Position numbers and translations under genes: made by a program | NCBI GenBank assembly: GCA_003989085.1 | Contig: RXIV01000001.1 | Span: forward strand, 558,001 to 622,000 | DNA: 64,000 bases | Origin: Candidatus Competibacteraceae bacterium | GTDB taxonomy: Bacteria > Pseudomonadota > Gammaproteobacteria > Competibacterales > Competibacteraceae | Direction of reading: 5' to 3' | Notes under the pieces: model-generated | Databases searched by the model: none | The model's input: the letters and a program-made list of their open reading frames with translations, nothing else | What the model was told of the DNA's origin: nothing | In this document: positions 37,728-46,003 of the stretch, in pieces | Position numbering within the stretch: the stretch's first letter is position 1 | Layout of the letters: every line of letters begins with the position of its first letter

Positions 37728-38890
37728 CGGCGATCACTCATCAGCCGCTCGGCGGCAAGGTTTTCACCAAATCGTTCCTGATTCTCGGCCTGTTCGTCCT
37801 GATCGGGGCGTATTTCATCTTGCGCCGCTTCCTGTTTGGCCTCGGCGACGTCAGCCACATGAGCAACGGCTACCCGCTGGGGGTCTGGGTGGCGGTGGAT
37901 GTGGTGGTCGGCACCGCGTTCGGCTGTGGCGGTTATGCGATGGCATTGCTGGTCTATATCTTTAACCGCAATACCTACCACCCGCTGATGCGCCCGGCGC
38001 TGCTTAGTGGCGTGTTCGGTTACACCTTGGCCGGTCTGGCGGTGATGATCGACCTGGGCCGCTACTGGAATGCTTTTAACCTGCTGTTGCCCTGGTACGC
38101 CCAGTTGAATTCGGTCATTTTTGAGGTGGCGCTGTGTGTCATGGCCTATACCACAGTGCTGTGGATCGAATTCTGGCCGGCGTTTCTGGAACGGATGCCG
38201 CTGGCTTTCAAGCAACGTTTCAATCTGGATCGCCTGCAAGTTTTCCTCAAACGCTACCTGTTCCTGTTCATCGGCCTGGGCGTTCTGCTGCCGACCATGC
38301 ATCAATCCTCGCTGGGATCGGTGCTGCTGGTGATGGGTTCCAAGCTTTCGCCGCTGTGGTACACAAGCTGGCTGCCGCTGCTGTTCCTGACATCGGCGCT
38401 GGCGATGGGCTACGGAGTGGTGTTGCTGGAGGCGACCCTGACCAGCCGGGGATTCCGGCTGCCGTCGGAGTCGGCGTTGCTGACCCCGCTCTCGCGGATC
38501 GCCGCCGGCGTGCTGGCGCTGTTTTTGATCGTGCGGTTCGGCGCATTGCTGGCTGGCGGTCATCTGGGTCTGGCCTTCGCTGGCGATGTTCGCGGCAACC
38601 TGTTTCTGATCGAGACCGTGCTGTTTCTCGCCCCGATAGTCCTCCTCGCCTCGCCCACTGGCCGCGCCAGTCAGCGCCGACGGTTCCTGGCCGCAGTCAG
38701 TCTGCTGGCCGGCGGTTCGCTGTACCGGATCGACGCTTATCTGATGGCGGTTAATCCCGGCAATGGTTGGACCTATTTCCCCTCCGCGCCGGAATTGATG
38801 ATCACGGTCGGCGTGGTCTGCCTGGAAATCATGCTGTATTTGCTGTTTATCAAGACGTTGCCGGTATTGCCCGGCGCTCACCAGACCTGA
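37724..38890 (+). CDS. hybB: Hydrogenase HybB-like integral membrane subunit (NrfD family)
   Basis: This 388-residue protein has about nine to ten hydrophobic segments (for example SFLILGLFVLIGAYFIL, ALLVYIFNRNTYHP, YALAGLAVMIDLGRYWN region, SLGSVLLVMGSKLSPLWY). It belongs to the NrfD/PsrC-type quinone-reducing subunits and should transfer electrons from HybA to the quinone pool. The start overlaps the hybA stop. The large subunit GTG follows after 15 bases. NrfD-type proteins are also seen in polysulfide reductases, but context fixes the assignment. Confidence 0.92.
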   Translation: MTAITHQPLGGKVFTKSFLILGLFVLIGAYFILRRFLFGLGDVSHMSNGYPLGVWVAVDVVVGTAFGCGGYAMALLVYIFNRNTYHPLMRPALLSGVFGYTLAGLAVMIDLGRYWNAFNLLLPWYAQLNSVIFEVALCVMAYTTVLWIEFWPAFLERMPLAFKQRFNLDRLQVFLKRYLFLFIGLGVLLPTMHQSSLGSVLLVMGSKLSPLWYTSWLPLLFLTSALAMGYGVVLLEATLTSRGFRLPSESALLTPLSRIAAGVLALFLIVRFGALLAGGHLGLAFAGDVRGNLFLIETVLFLAPIVLLASPTGRASQRRRFLAAVSLLAGGSLYRIDAYLMAVNPGNGWTYFPSAPELMITVGVVCLEIMLYLLFIKTLPVLPGAHQT

Positions 38891-38905
38891 CGATTGGAGA
38901 CGGCC

Positions 38906-40615
38906 GTGGCCCGAATCACCATTGATCCCATTACCCGCATCGAAGGCCATTTACGGATCGATTGCGAGGTGGATAACGGCAAAGTCGTCAACGCCTGGTC
39001 GTCGGGGCAGATGTGGCGCGGTATCGAGGTCATCCTCAAGGATCGCGATCCCCGCGACGCCTGGTTGTTCGCACAGCGGATTTGCGGAGTTTGCACCACG
39101 GTTCACGCCGTGGTCTCAGTGCGAACGGTCGAGAATGCGCTGAATCTGGAAGTGCCGCTGAACGCCCAGTACATCCGCAACATGATCATCACCGCCCACG
39201 GCATTCACGATCACATTGTCCATTTCTACCAACTGGCGGCGCTGGACTGGGTAGACATCGTGTCGGCGTTGTCCGCCGATCCGGTCGCCGCCGCCAAAGT
39301 GGGGGCCAGCCTGTCCGATTACCGGCGCAACAGTCCGTCGGAAATCCGCCAGGTTCAGGACAAGCTCAAGGCCTTCGTGGGCACCGGACAATTGGGCGTG
39401 TTCGCCAGCGGTTATTGGGGCCACCCGGCGATGAAGCTGCCGCCGGAGGTCAACCTGCTGGCCGCGACCCATTATTTACAGGCGCTGGAATTTCAGCGGA
39501 TCGCCAACCGGATCGTCGCCATTCTTGGCTCCAAGACCCCGCATATTCAAAATCTGGCGGTGGGCGGCGTCGCCAATCCGATCAACCCGGACAGCCAGTC
39601 CACACTGACTCTGGAGCGGCTGTTCGCGATCAAGGCCGAGATCGACAAACTCAGCGAGTTTGTCAATCAGGCAATGATTCCCGACGTGGCGGCGGTGGGG
39701 GCGTTGTATGCCGACTGGACCGGCTATGGCGCGGGCGTTACCGACTACCTGTCGGTGCCGGATTTGCCGCTGGATACCAAGGGAACCCAGTTTGAACTGC
39801 CCGGTGGTTATATCCCCAAGGGCGATCTCGCCCGCTTCAAGCCGATTACCACCTATCAGGACGCCTACTTCCGCGATGGGGTCAAGGAAAGCGTCAAGCA
39901 CGCTTGGTATGAGTACCTGGGCGGCAGTAAGGCGCTGCATCCCTACACTGGACAGACCAACCCCCATCACACTGCGTTTCAGGATGATGGCAAGTATTCC
40001 TGGGTCAAAGCCCCGACCTTTTACGATCAGCGAGTGCAAGTCGGGCCACTGGCTAACGTGTTGGCGATGGTCGCTGCGGGTCATGAGCCGACTCAGCGCC
40101 ATCTGAACCGGATGCTGGAGATCGCCAGCAAGGTGGCCGGATCGCCGATTCCGGTCGCGGCGCTGCATTCCACCATTGGCCGGATTGCGGCGCGGGCGGT
40201 GCGCTGCGCGGTGCTGCTGGAGTCGTTGCAGAATCAATGGCAGCTGCTGATCAACAACATCGCCAAGGGCGACTTCGAGACCTTCAACCGGCCGGTGTTC
40301 CCCAAGGGCGAGATTCGCGGCTTTGGCTATCACGAAGCGCCGCGCGGGGTGCTATCGCATTGGGTCGTGATCGAAGACGGCAAGATCCTGAACTATCAGG
40401 CGGTAGTACCGAGCACCTGGAATGCCGGCCCGCGAGATGATGACGACGCGCTGGGGCCTTACGAGGCATCGCTGCTGGATAATCCGGTCGCCAATTCTGA
40501 ACTGCCGCTGGAGGTGCTGCGCACGGTGCATTCCTTTGATCCGTGCCTGGCCTGCGCGATCCATCTGGTGGATGGCGAGCGGCGGCCCATTGTGCAGGTC
40601 AAGGCGTTCGGGTGA
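38906..40615 (+). CDS. hybC: [NiFe] hydrogenase large subunit, Hyb-type
   Basis: The catalytic subunit binds the NiFe centre. Start is placed at the GTG at 38906 (V-ARITIDPITRIEGHL) because GGAGA lies six bases upstream; a TTG at 38894 is also in frame. The L1 motif is FAQRICGVCTTVHAV and the L2 motif DPCLACAIH, giving the four Cys nickel ligands. After the terminal His, a 16-residue extension (LVDGERRPIVQVKAFG) remains to be cut by the maturation protease encoded next, whose GTG overlaps this stop. Length of about 569 residues is typical for group 1 enzymes. Confidence 0.96.
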   Translation: MARITIDPITRIEGHLRIDCEVDNGKVVNAWSSGQMWRGIEVILKDRDPRDAWLFAQRICGVCTTVHAVVSVRTVENALNLEVPLNAQYIRNMIITAHGIHDHIVHFYQLAALDWVDIVSALSADPVAAAKVGASLSDYRRNSPSEIRQVQDKLKAFVGTGQLGVFASGYWGHPAMKLPPEVNLLAATHYLQALEFQRIANRIVAILGSKTPHIQNLAVGGVANPINPDSQSTLTLERLFAIKAEIDKLSEFVNQAMIPDVAAVGALYADWTGYGAGVTDYLSVPDLPLDTKGTQFELPGGYIPKGDLARFKPITTYQDAYFRDGVKESVKHAWYEYLGGSKALHPYTGQTNPHHTAFQDDGKYSWVKAPTFYDQRVQVGPLANVLAMVAAGHEPTQRHLNRMLEIASKVAGSPIPVAALHSTIGRIAARAVRCAVLLESLQNQWQLLINNIAKGDFETFNRPVFPKGEIRGFGYHEAPRGVLSHWVVIEDGKILNYQAVVPSTWNAGPRDDDDALGPYEASLLDNPVANSELPLEVLRTVHSFDPCLACAIHLVDGERRPIVQVKAFG

Positions 40616-41097
40616 AGGTGATCGTGCTGGGCCTCGGCAATATCCTGCTGCGCGATGAAGGCGTCGGGGTGCGGGTGATTGAGGCTCTGGCCCAGCGCTA
40701 TGTCCTGCCGGCGGGTGTCGAAGTGGTGGATGGCGGCACGGTCGGGATGGATTTACTGGATACGCTGGCCGGTTGCGATCATCTGCTGATTTGTGACGCA
40801 GTGAAAATGGAAGCGCCGCCAGGGTCGGTGGTGAAACTGGTCGATGGGCAAGTGCCCGCCCTGTTCCAGACCCGTTATTCGCCCCATCAGATTGGTCTGT
40901 CGGAAGTGTTGGCGACGTTGACGCTCACCGATGAAGCGCCGGCGGCGGTGACCCTGATCGGGATTGTTCCCGCCGACCTGGAATTAGGCATTGAGCTGTC
41001 GCCCCCGGCCGCCGCTGCGATTCAACCGGCGCTTGAGCAGTTGGCCGCGACCTTGGCCGAACTGGGTTTGCCGCTGACGCCGGTTTACGGAGTCTGA
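40612..41097 (+). CDS. Hydrogenase maturation protease (HyaD/HybD family)
   Basis: This 161-residue endopeptidase removes the C-terminal extension of the large subunit after nickel insertion. The GTG at 40612 overlaps the large-subunit stop (GTGA) and gives VKVIVLGLGNILLRDEGVG. The expected nickel-recognition residues are present: Glu in LLRDEGVGVR, Asp in VEVVDGGTVGMDLL, and His in TRYSPHQIGLSEVLA. The frame also extends upstream within the large-subunit gene, but that part has no family similarity. Next is hypC, after 5 bases. Confidence 0.94.
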   Translation: MKVIVLGLGNILLRDEGVGVRVIEALAQRYVLPAGVEVVDGGTVGMDLLDTLAGCDHLLICDAVKMEAPPGSVVKLVDGQVPALFQTRYSPHQIGLSEVLATLTLTDEAPAAVTLIGIVPADLELGIELSPPAAAAIQPALEQLAATLAELGLPLTPVYGV

Positions 41098-41102
41098 CCG
41101 TC

Positions 41103-41366
41103 ATGTGCATCGCCATTCCTGCCCGGGTCATCGCAGTGCGCGGCCCGAACGCGCTGGTGGAGCGCTACGGTGAACAGTTGGAAGTGAGCCTGATGCTACT
41201 CGCGGAAGAAGTCGCGCCCGGCGACTACCTGATTCTTCAGGCTCGCGCTTGGGCGGTGGAAAAAATCACTGCGGATGAAGCGCAGGAAGCCTACCGCCTG
41301 TTTGACGCATTGTTCGACGCCAACACGCAAGCCAAAGTGAATCCAGCAATCTGGCTGGAGCCTTGA
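41103..41366 (+). CDS. hypC: Hydrogenase assembly chaperone HypC/HybG
   Basis: This 87-residue protein begins MCIAIPARVIAV, with the essential Cys2 that carries the Fe(CN)2CO precursor with HypD. SLMLLAEEVAPGDYLILQAR is typical of the HypC OB fold. It follows the protease and overlaps the HupK-like gene by 4 bases. In hyb operons this position is held by hybG. The other common maturation genes hypA, B, D, E and F are not in the window. Confidence 0.93.
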   Translation: MCIAIPARVIAVRGPNALVERYGEQLEVSLMLLAEEVAPGDYLILQARAWAVEKITADEAQEAYRLFDALFDANTQAKVNPAIWLEP

Positions 41367-42571
41367 CGCCGGAGATGCGCGGCTGGACGGGCGTCGGCGA
41401 AGGCCGGTTACACATCCAGATCGGGATTGAACAAGGCGTCATCGTTAAGGTTGCGCTAAATTCGACCCGTCCGGTCGGGATGTCCGATGCGCTGACGGGA
41501 TGCGAACCGGCCGCCATCATCAACCGGTTGCCACGTCTGTTCAGTTTATGTGGCGTCGCTCAGGCGGTCGCTGGACTGACTGCGGTTGAAACCGCGCTTG
41601 GCTTCACCCCTCCCCCTCCTCAAACCGCCGCCCGGCGTTTCCTGGTCGTCGCCGAGGCGCTTGAACAAACCGCCTGGCAATTACTACTGGAAGGGCCACG
41701 TTGCATTGGCCTCACTCCCGCTTTCGAGCGCCTGAAACGGCTGCGATCCCTCATCGCTAAACTGTGTCCACAACTGTTTCCCGATCCGATCTGGAACCGG
41801 ATTGGCGGAGCGCGGTTGCAGCCGGATCAGGCTGGACTAGCGACAACGCTTGCTGAAATGGGGGAATGTCTCCACCCAGCCATTTGGGGCGAACCGGCGC
41901 TGGGGCAACCCTGGCAAGAACGACGGGACTTCGCGCATTGGCTGGATCAAGCGGCTACGCCGATAGCGACGCTGTTGCGGCAGGTGCAGGATTGCGGTCT
42001 GGCCGATTTTGGCCGCTGTGCGACCACCCCGCTGCCGACTTTCGACCCGGAACAGTTGGCGCAGCGGCTGGCGGGTGATGACGGTCAGATGTTTTGCGCC
42101 CGGCCCGATTGGGAGGGCGTGGTTTATGAGACCGGCGCTTTGGCCCGACAATGGGATGAGCCGCTGATCGCCGCGCTCCGCGCCGATCACGGGAATGGGC
42201 TGCTCACCCGGTGGGCGGCGCGGGCGCTGGAAAGCCGGGCGCTGCTGGCCGAGTTGCGCGAGGGGTTGCATACAATCGTGGCGCAGCCGGGCGCAGCGGT
42301 GGACGTTACCGCGACTGGCGCCGGATTAGGCGTGGTGGAATGCGCCAGAGGCCGTCTGGCGCATTGGGTGGCGCTAGCGGCGGGGCAGGTGAGCCGTTAC
42401 CGGATTCTCGCGCCGACCGAATGGAATTTGCATCCAGACGGACCGTTGTTCCAGGGACTGATCCAAGCCCGAACCGGGCAAGATGCGACGATTCGCCATG
42501 CCGCCACTCTGCTGGTCACGGCGCTCGATCCTTGCGTCGGTTTTGATCTGACGATAGACGAAGGGTCCTGA
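41363..42571 (+). CDS. HupK/HoxV-like hydrogenase scaffold protein (degenerate large-subunit paralogue)
   Basis: This 402-residue protein looks like a hydrogenase large subunit that has lost its metal ligands. LFSLCGVAQAVAG stands where RICGVC should be, and the C-terminus reads LDPCVGFDLTIDEGS where DPCxxCxxH is expected, leaving one Cys at each site. Ala/Leu-rich helices and SRYRILAPTEWNLHPDGPLF match the large-subunit core. HupK/HoxV proteins serve as scaffolds for Fe(CN)2CO assembly, particularly for oxygen-exposed hydrogenases. The start is a TTG overlapping hypC; ATG at 41375 is an alternative. It ends the operon. Confidence 0.87.
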   Translation: MTPEMRGWTGVGEGRLHIQIGIEQGVIVKVALNSTRPVGMSDALTGCEPAAIINRLPRLFSLCGVAQAVAGLTAVETALGFTPPPPQTAARRFLVVAEALEQTAWQLLLEGPRCIGLTPAFERLKRLRSLIAKLCPQLFPDPIWNRIGGARLQPDQAGLATTLAEMGECLHPAIWGEPALGQPWQERRDFAHWLDQAATPIATLLRQVQDCGLADFGRCATTPLPTFDPEQLAQRLAGDDGQMFCARPDWEGVVYETGALARQWDEPLIAALRADHGNGLLTRWAARALESRALLAELREGLHTIVAQPGAAVDVTATGAGLGVVECARGRLAHWVALAAGQVSRYRILAPTEWNLHPDGPLFQGLIQARTGQDATIRHAATLLVTALDPCVGFDLTIDEGS

Positions 42572-42618
42572 ATCATTCAAGTTCCATATAAGCAGTAGTA
42601 ACGAATGATCAAATTTTA

Positions 42619-42646
42619 TTGCGTCGCACCATTTTTCTACTATAAT
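42619..42646 (+). promoter_or_regulatory. Sigma-70-like promoter before the small membrane protein
   Basis: A perfect -10 box TATAAT (42641-42646) lies 16 bases after a weak -35 TTGCGT (42619-42624) in the AT-rich gap after the hydrogenase operon. Transcription would begin near 42653 and run into the small gene at 42764, ending at the hairpin at 43029. Confidence 0.5.
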
Positions 42647-42763
42647 CATTCCAAGTTTGGCATTGTACCGAATGCTAAATGAAGTCAGGTTTCGTAAAAA
42701 TGAACAACTTTGGAGGGCGTGATCGCTCTTCGTCCCAAAAGGATGGGGTTTGCGCCGCGTTAG

Positions 42764-42973
42764 ATGACAATGAAAGAACTGATCAAAGTAGCCATGTTTA
42801 TACTGTTGACTCTAGTCCTGTCACCCTTGTTAGGGTTCTGGATTGTGGCGCTGGTGGGCGCGGGCTTGGTACTGTTGCCGGTGGGCGCGGTGGTTTCGGC
42901 GATTTTTCCCAATGTCCGGAAATGGTTTGAGGTCAACTTATTGACTGGGAAAGTGCTGCTGCCAGCCGCTTGA
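42764..42973 (+). CDS. Small two-helix membrane protein, function unknown
   Basis: The 69-residue product is dominated by two hydrophobic helices (KVAMFILLTLVLSPLLGFWI and VALVGAGLVLLPVGAVVSAI) with short polar ends. A second ATG lies two codons inside. The ribosome binding site is weak (no clear AGGAG within 12 bases). Support comes from a TATAAT promoter upstream and a strong terminator 56 bases downstream, which frame exactly this gene. I do not recognise a family. Membrane location is inferred from the helices only. Confidence 0.58.
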   Translation: MTMKELIKVAMFILLTLVLSPLLGFWIVALVGAGLVLLPVGAVVSAIFPNVRKWFEVNLLTGKVLLPAA

Positions 42974-43028
42974 GTCTGGCGCTGTCCAACAGATTTAAAA
43001 ATATATACAAATAAATCAAAGAATAAAG

Positions 43029-43052
43029 GCCCGGCCAACACCGGGCTTTTTT
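43029..43052 (+). terminator. Rho-independent terminator
   Basis: GCCCGG (43029-43034) and CCGGGC (43041-43046) form a stem with a six-base loop, followed by six T residues. It ends the small membrane-protein transcript and separates it from the radical SAM gene. Confidence 0.9.
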
Positions 43053-43139
43053 GTATCTAGCCGCAGAGTATGGATAACGGGTTGGGCAGCTTGAGTCCAA
43101 CTGTTCTTCGGCTGTGGTTTAATTTTTCTGGAACGCGCC

Positions 43140-44021
43140 ATGCCCATTCATTACGACTTGCCGGTCTGGCGACCGCCGTCCGAGGCCAACAGTTTCATCC
43201 TGCAAGCCACATTCGGTTGCAGCTTTAACCGATGCAGCTTCTGTTCGATGTATCGCACCAAGTCGTTTGCCATTCGCCCCTTGGCAGCGATTCAAACCGA
43301 CCTCCAGACTGTGGCGCGCCGCGATCCCAATATCCGGCGAGTATTTCTGGCCGATGGCGACGCGCTGGCCGCCCCAACCGATCACCTACTGGCGATTCTG
43401 CAAGCGCTGCGTGTTGCCTTTTCCCGCCTGGAGCGGGTCTCCAGCTATGCCCTGCCCGCCAATCTGCTGAAAAAATCGGTGGCGGAGCTGGCGCAACTGC
43501 GAGAAGCCGGCCTAACACTGCTGTATTACGGTATCGAAACCGGATCGGCGGATTTGCTCAAGCGCATCACCAAAGGCGCAACCCCGGCGACCATGATCAC
43601 GGGCTTGACCAAGGCTAGGCAAGCCGGATTGAAAATCTCTGCGACGGTGATTCTTGGTCTGGGTGGGCAGAGCCGCTGGCGGGAGCATATCGACGCCACT
43701 GCCGCGCTGGTCAATCAGGTTGAATTGGACTACCTGTCCACCTTGCAACTGATGCTTGACCCGATGATTTACGATGAATTTCACCGCAAGTTCCACGAGC
43801 CGTTCCAGCCACAGGACGACTTGGCGCTGCTGGCTGAACAAGTCCGTTTAATCGAAGAGTTAAATCCACCCGTGCCGCTGACCTTCCGCTCCAACCACGC
43901 CTCTAACGCTCTGGCGCTGGCTGGCGAGTTGCCGCGAGACCGGGAAAAGCTGCTGGCGCAACTGGATCAGGCGCTGGCTGGCGCAGCGCCATTGCGGCCA
44001 GAGTGGCTACGCGGCTATTGA
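43140..44021 (+). CDS. Radical SAM protein with CX4CX2C cluster motif
   Basis: This 293-residue protein starts MPIHYDLPVWRPPSEANSF and has ATFGCSFNRCSFCSMY, a CX4CX2C variant of the radical SAM iron-sulfur motif (classic spacing is CX3CX2C). YYGIETGSADLLKRITKG, a GxIxGxG-like LGLGGQSRW and TLQLMLDPMI complete the partial TIM barrel. It resembles an uncharacterised radical SAM group that reads as Elp3/HemN-like without a B12 domain. Substrate unknown. It stands alone, after a terminator and convergent with rsd. Confidence 0.87.
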   Translation: MPIHYDLPVWRPPSEANSFILQATFGCSFNRCSFCSMYRTKSFAIRPLAAIQTDLQTVARRDPNIRRVFLADGDALAAPTDHLLAILQALRVAFSRLERVSSYALPANLLKKSVAELAQLREAGLTLLYYGIETGSADLLKRITKGATPATMITGLTKARQAGLKISATVILGLGGQSRWREHIDATAALVNQVELDYLSTLQLMLDPMIYDEFHRKFHEPFQPQDDLALLAEQVRLIEELNPPVPLTFRSNHASNALALAGELPRDREKLLAQLDQALAGAAPLRPEWLRGY

Positions 44022-44035
44022 AAAACTTCGGAGCG

Positions 44036-44056
44036 CCTGCCCGCAGCGCGGGCAGG
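44036..44056. repeat. Nine-bp inverted repeat between convergent genes
   Basis: CCTGCCCGC (44036-44044) pairs with GCGGGCAGG (44048-44056) with a three-base loop. It sits between the stops of the radical SAM gene and rsd and may protect or end transcripts. A T-run follows on the minus strand only after about ten bases. Confidence 0.5.
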
Positions 44057-44070
44057 GAGAGTGAGAGCAA

Positions 44071-44544
44071 TCAAGCCGCTAATACCGCGCCACTACGGCG
44101 AATAGCGGCGACAATCCGGTCTTCAAGGTCGATCCGGGTCGCCAGCGACTCGCCCAATTGCGACAGTTCCTGGTTCAGGCAGGTCAGGATCGGTTCGGAT
44201 AGATCGCCATCGTAGCGGTCATGGAAGGCCAGCGCCGTCTGGGTGGTGCGAGCGATCCGGGTGTAAAGTCGCCGGGCCAGATCACGGGCCGGGCGGTAGG
44301 GTGAATCAGCGGGCTGATCTTCCAGCGCCTGATAAACTTCGAAGGGGCCTAGCGCCAGGTAATCCACCAGGGTTTGCCGGAACTGTTGCAGCAGACGCTG
44401 GGCCAGACTGGCCGGGGCGGACGGCTCCAGCACGGTGAGCTTGTGATACAGCACCAGACTTTCCTGGCGCACCGTCAGCAGTTTGGCGACCAGGTCCGGG
44501 AGCGCTTTGCTGTGAGTCGCGTCAGCCATCAGAGTAGCGTTCAT
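44071..44544 (-). CDS. rsd: Anti-sigma-70 factor, Rsd/AlgQ family
   Basis: Rsd binds sigma-70 and favours alternative sigma factors in stationary phase; AlgQ is the Pseudomonas counterpart. The 157-residue helical protein aligns with Rsd through VAKLLTVRQESLVLYHKL, FRQTLVDYLALGPFEVYQAL and LSQLGESLATRIDLEDRIV. Length is the same as E. coli Rsd. The ATG has GGAGGA upstream. The family is largely restricted to gammaproteobacteria, which helps place the organism. The gene stands alone, convergent with the radical SAM gene. Confidence 0.88.
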   Translation of the reverse strand: MNATLMADATHSKALPDLVAKLLTVRQESLVLYHKLTVLEPSAPASLAQRLLQQFRQTLVDYLALGPFEVYQALEDQPADSPYRPARDLARRLYTRIARTTQTALAFHDRYDGDLSEPILTCLNQELSQLGESLATRIDLEDRIVAAIRRSGAVLAA

Positions 44545-44659
44545 GCGGTATCCTCCAGTCGGTGAATCGTGATATTCACAATTTCATTGTTTTTCTGGTG
44601 GTTATAACCCACCTGCCGATCATGCTACCCCCAGCCAGCCTAATTTCCAACACCTAGCT

Positions 44660-45340
44660 TCAGCGCATGCGTACCGTCGGACGGCTCGCCACTTGGTTGC
44701 GCAGGTACACCGGCAGCGCCTGTTCCGCTATCACCCAGGCGCTGCGCCGGGTGGGTTCCGCCGCCAGCCGGGCCACATCGCCGGCGCGGGGATAGCAGTT
44801 GCCCTGCCAGGCGCTAACCGTGCAGTGTTGCGATAATGCCTCGGCGTAAGCCAGCCAGCCGCTCCCGACCCCGAACCAATTGTTCGGCGGCGCCGTGATC
44901 GCGGTCGGTGGGCAACAGCGCTCCTCACCCACCAGCGCCACCGTCCCGCCCGTCGCGTGGTAGGCACCCCAGTAGACCTCACCCATCCTAGCATCCAGCG
45001 CTGTGGCAATGCGTGAGCCGCCAACCTCTCGCGCTGCGCCCAGCGCCAGCGCCGCCAGAGTGGAAATAGGAGCTACCGGCAGATCCGCAGCAAAGGCGAT
45101 GCCTTGGGCGATGCTGATGGCGATGCGCAGCCCGGTAAATGCGCCCGGCCCGCAGCCGACCGCAATCGCATCCAGTTGCGCTATCCTCAGTCCGGCTTCG
45201 GCCAGCACGCTTTCCAGCATCGGCAGAATCAGGGCGGCGTGGCGGCGTGGGGCCAGTTCGTAACGCTCCAGCACCACGCCATCGATCCAGATCGCAGCGG
45301 AGCAGGCTTCAGTCGCGGTGTCCAGCGCCAGCAGCTTCAT
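44660..45340 (-). CDS. tsaB: tRNA threonylcarbamoyladenosine biosynthesis protein TsaB
   Basis: TsaB is the scaffold partner of TsaD in forming t6A37 of ANN-decoding tRNAs. The 226-residue protein begins MKLLALDTATEACSAAIWI and has the ASKHA-fold segments RRHAALILPMLESVLAEAG, VGCGPGAFTGLRIAISIAQG and ALDARMGEVYWGAY. It is of typical length. Its start overlaps the stop of the lipoprotein gene upstream by 4 bases, so the two are coupled. Confidence 0.95.
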   Translation of the reverse strand: MKLLALDTATEACSAAIWIDGVVLERYELAPRRHAALILPMLESVLAEAGLRIAQLDAIAVGCGPGAFTGLRIAISIAQGIAFAADLPVAPISTLAALALGAAREVGGSRIATALDARMGEVYWGAYHATGGTVALVGEERCCPPTAITAPPNNWFGVGSGWLAYAEALSQHCTVSAWQGNCYPRAGDVARLAAEPTRRSAWVIAEQALPVYLRNQVASRPTVRMR

Positions 45341-45990
45341 TGCGCTGTGTCAGCCGGTTTGGCCTGCTCACCCATTTGCTGGATCTGCCGCTTTATTTGT
45401 TCGATTTCGTTGCGCTGTTTCTCCTGCTTGGCTCGCTCTTCGGGCGTTGGCGACAGCGTCGGGACAGGTTGAATCTGCCGGTATTCGCTGCGGGATCGTT
45501 CTACTGCGGGTGGGGAATAACGCTGGCGCTCGTCCTCATCTGCTTTGCTCCGCTCCTCGTCCCGCTTGCGGATTTCCTTTTTGTTCCGTTCCTGTTCCTG
45601 CTCCAGTTCTCGCAGGCGGCGCTCCTGCTGGTACAACTGCTGGCCGTTGCGGTAGCCCTGCAAAAAGGCCCATTCCAGCGGCGGCGGACACACCTGGCCG
45701 TAGCTTGCGCCTCGTCGACCTTCCTGATAGCCCCGTTCCGGGGTGCAATAGATGCCGATGCCATCATCCCAGCCGGCCTGATAGGCCTCACGATCCGGCC
45801 GAATTCGGTATTCAGCACATGCCTCGCGATGTTGCGCCAGCCGATCCGGCGCATAGCCAGCCGCCCCATCCTGAACGCCAATCTCATACCAGTCGCCCAT
45901 CAGGCAGTCGTCTCTCGACAGGGTGGCGCAACCGCTGATCGCCAAGGCGCTGCCCAGTCCCACCAACATCAAGCGCAGTTTGCAGCTCAT
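45337..45990 (-). CDS. DUF2799-like lipoprotein
   Basis: From the ATG at 45990 (MSCKLRLMLVGLGSALAISG) the protein has 217 residues, with lipobox AISGC at the cleavage site, so it should be an outer or inner membrane lipoprotein. The globular part has repeated small motifs (DWYEIGVQDGAAGY, EAYQAGWDDGIGIYCTPERG, WAFLQGYRNGQQLY), which match the DUF2799 pattern. A highly charged coiled-coil tail rich in Glu, Arg, Lys and Gln follows. An upstream in-frame ATG at 46071 is not preferred. It is coupled to tsaB. Function unknown. Confidence 0.85.
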   Translation of the reverse strand: MSCKLRLMLVGLGSALAISGCATLSRDDCLMGDWYEIGVQDGAAGYAPDRLAQHREACAEYRIRPDREAYQAGWDDGIGIYCTPERGYQEGRRGASYGQVCPPPLEWAFLQGYRNGQQLYQQERRLRELEQEQERNKKEIRKRDEERSKADEDERQRYSPPAVERSRSEYRQIQPVPTLSPTPEERAKQEKQRNEIEQIKRQIQQMGEQAKPADTAQ

Positions 45991-46003
45991 CGCAATCTGT
46001 CCT

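Noticed and set aside
37682..38950. Long minus-strand frame antisense to hybB (422 codons)
   Set aside because: Gln/His/Arg-rich composition typical of an antisense frame; hybB is clear.
42679..42930. Plus-strand 83-codon frame overlapping the small membrane protein
   Set aside because: It is in another frame, Gly-rich with no domain, whereas the overlapping frame has clear membrane helices.
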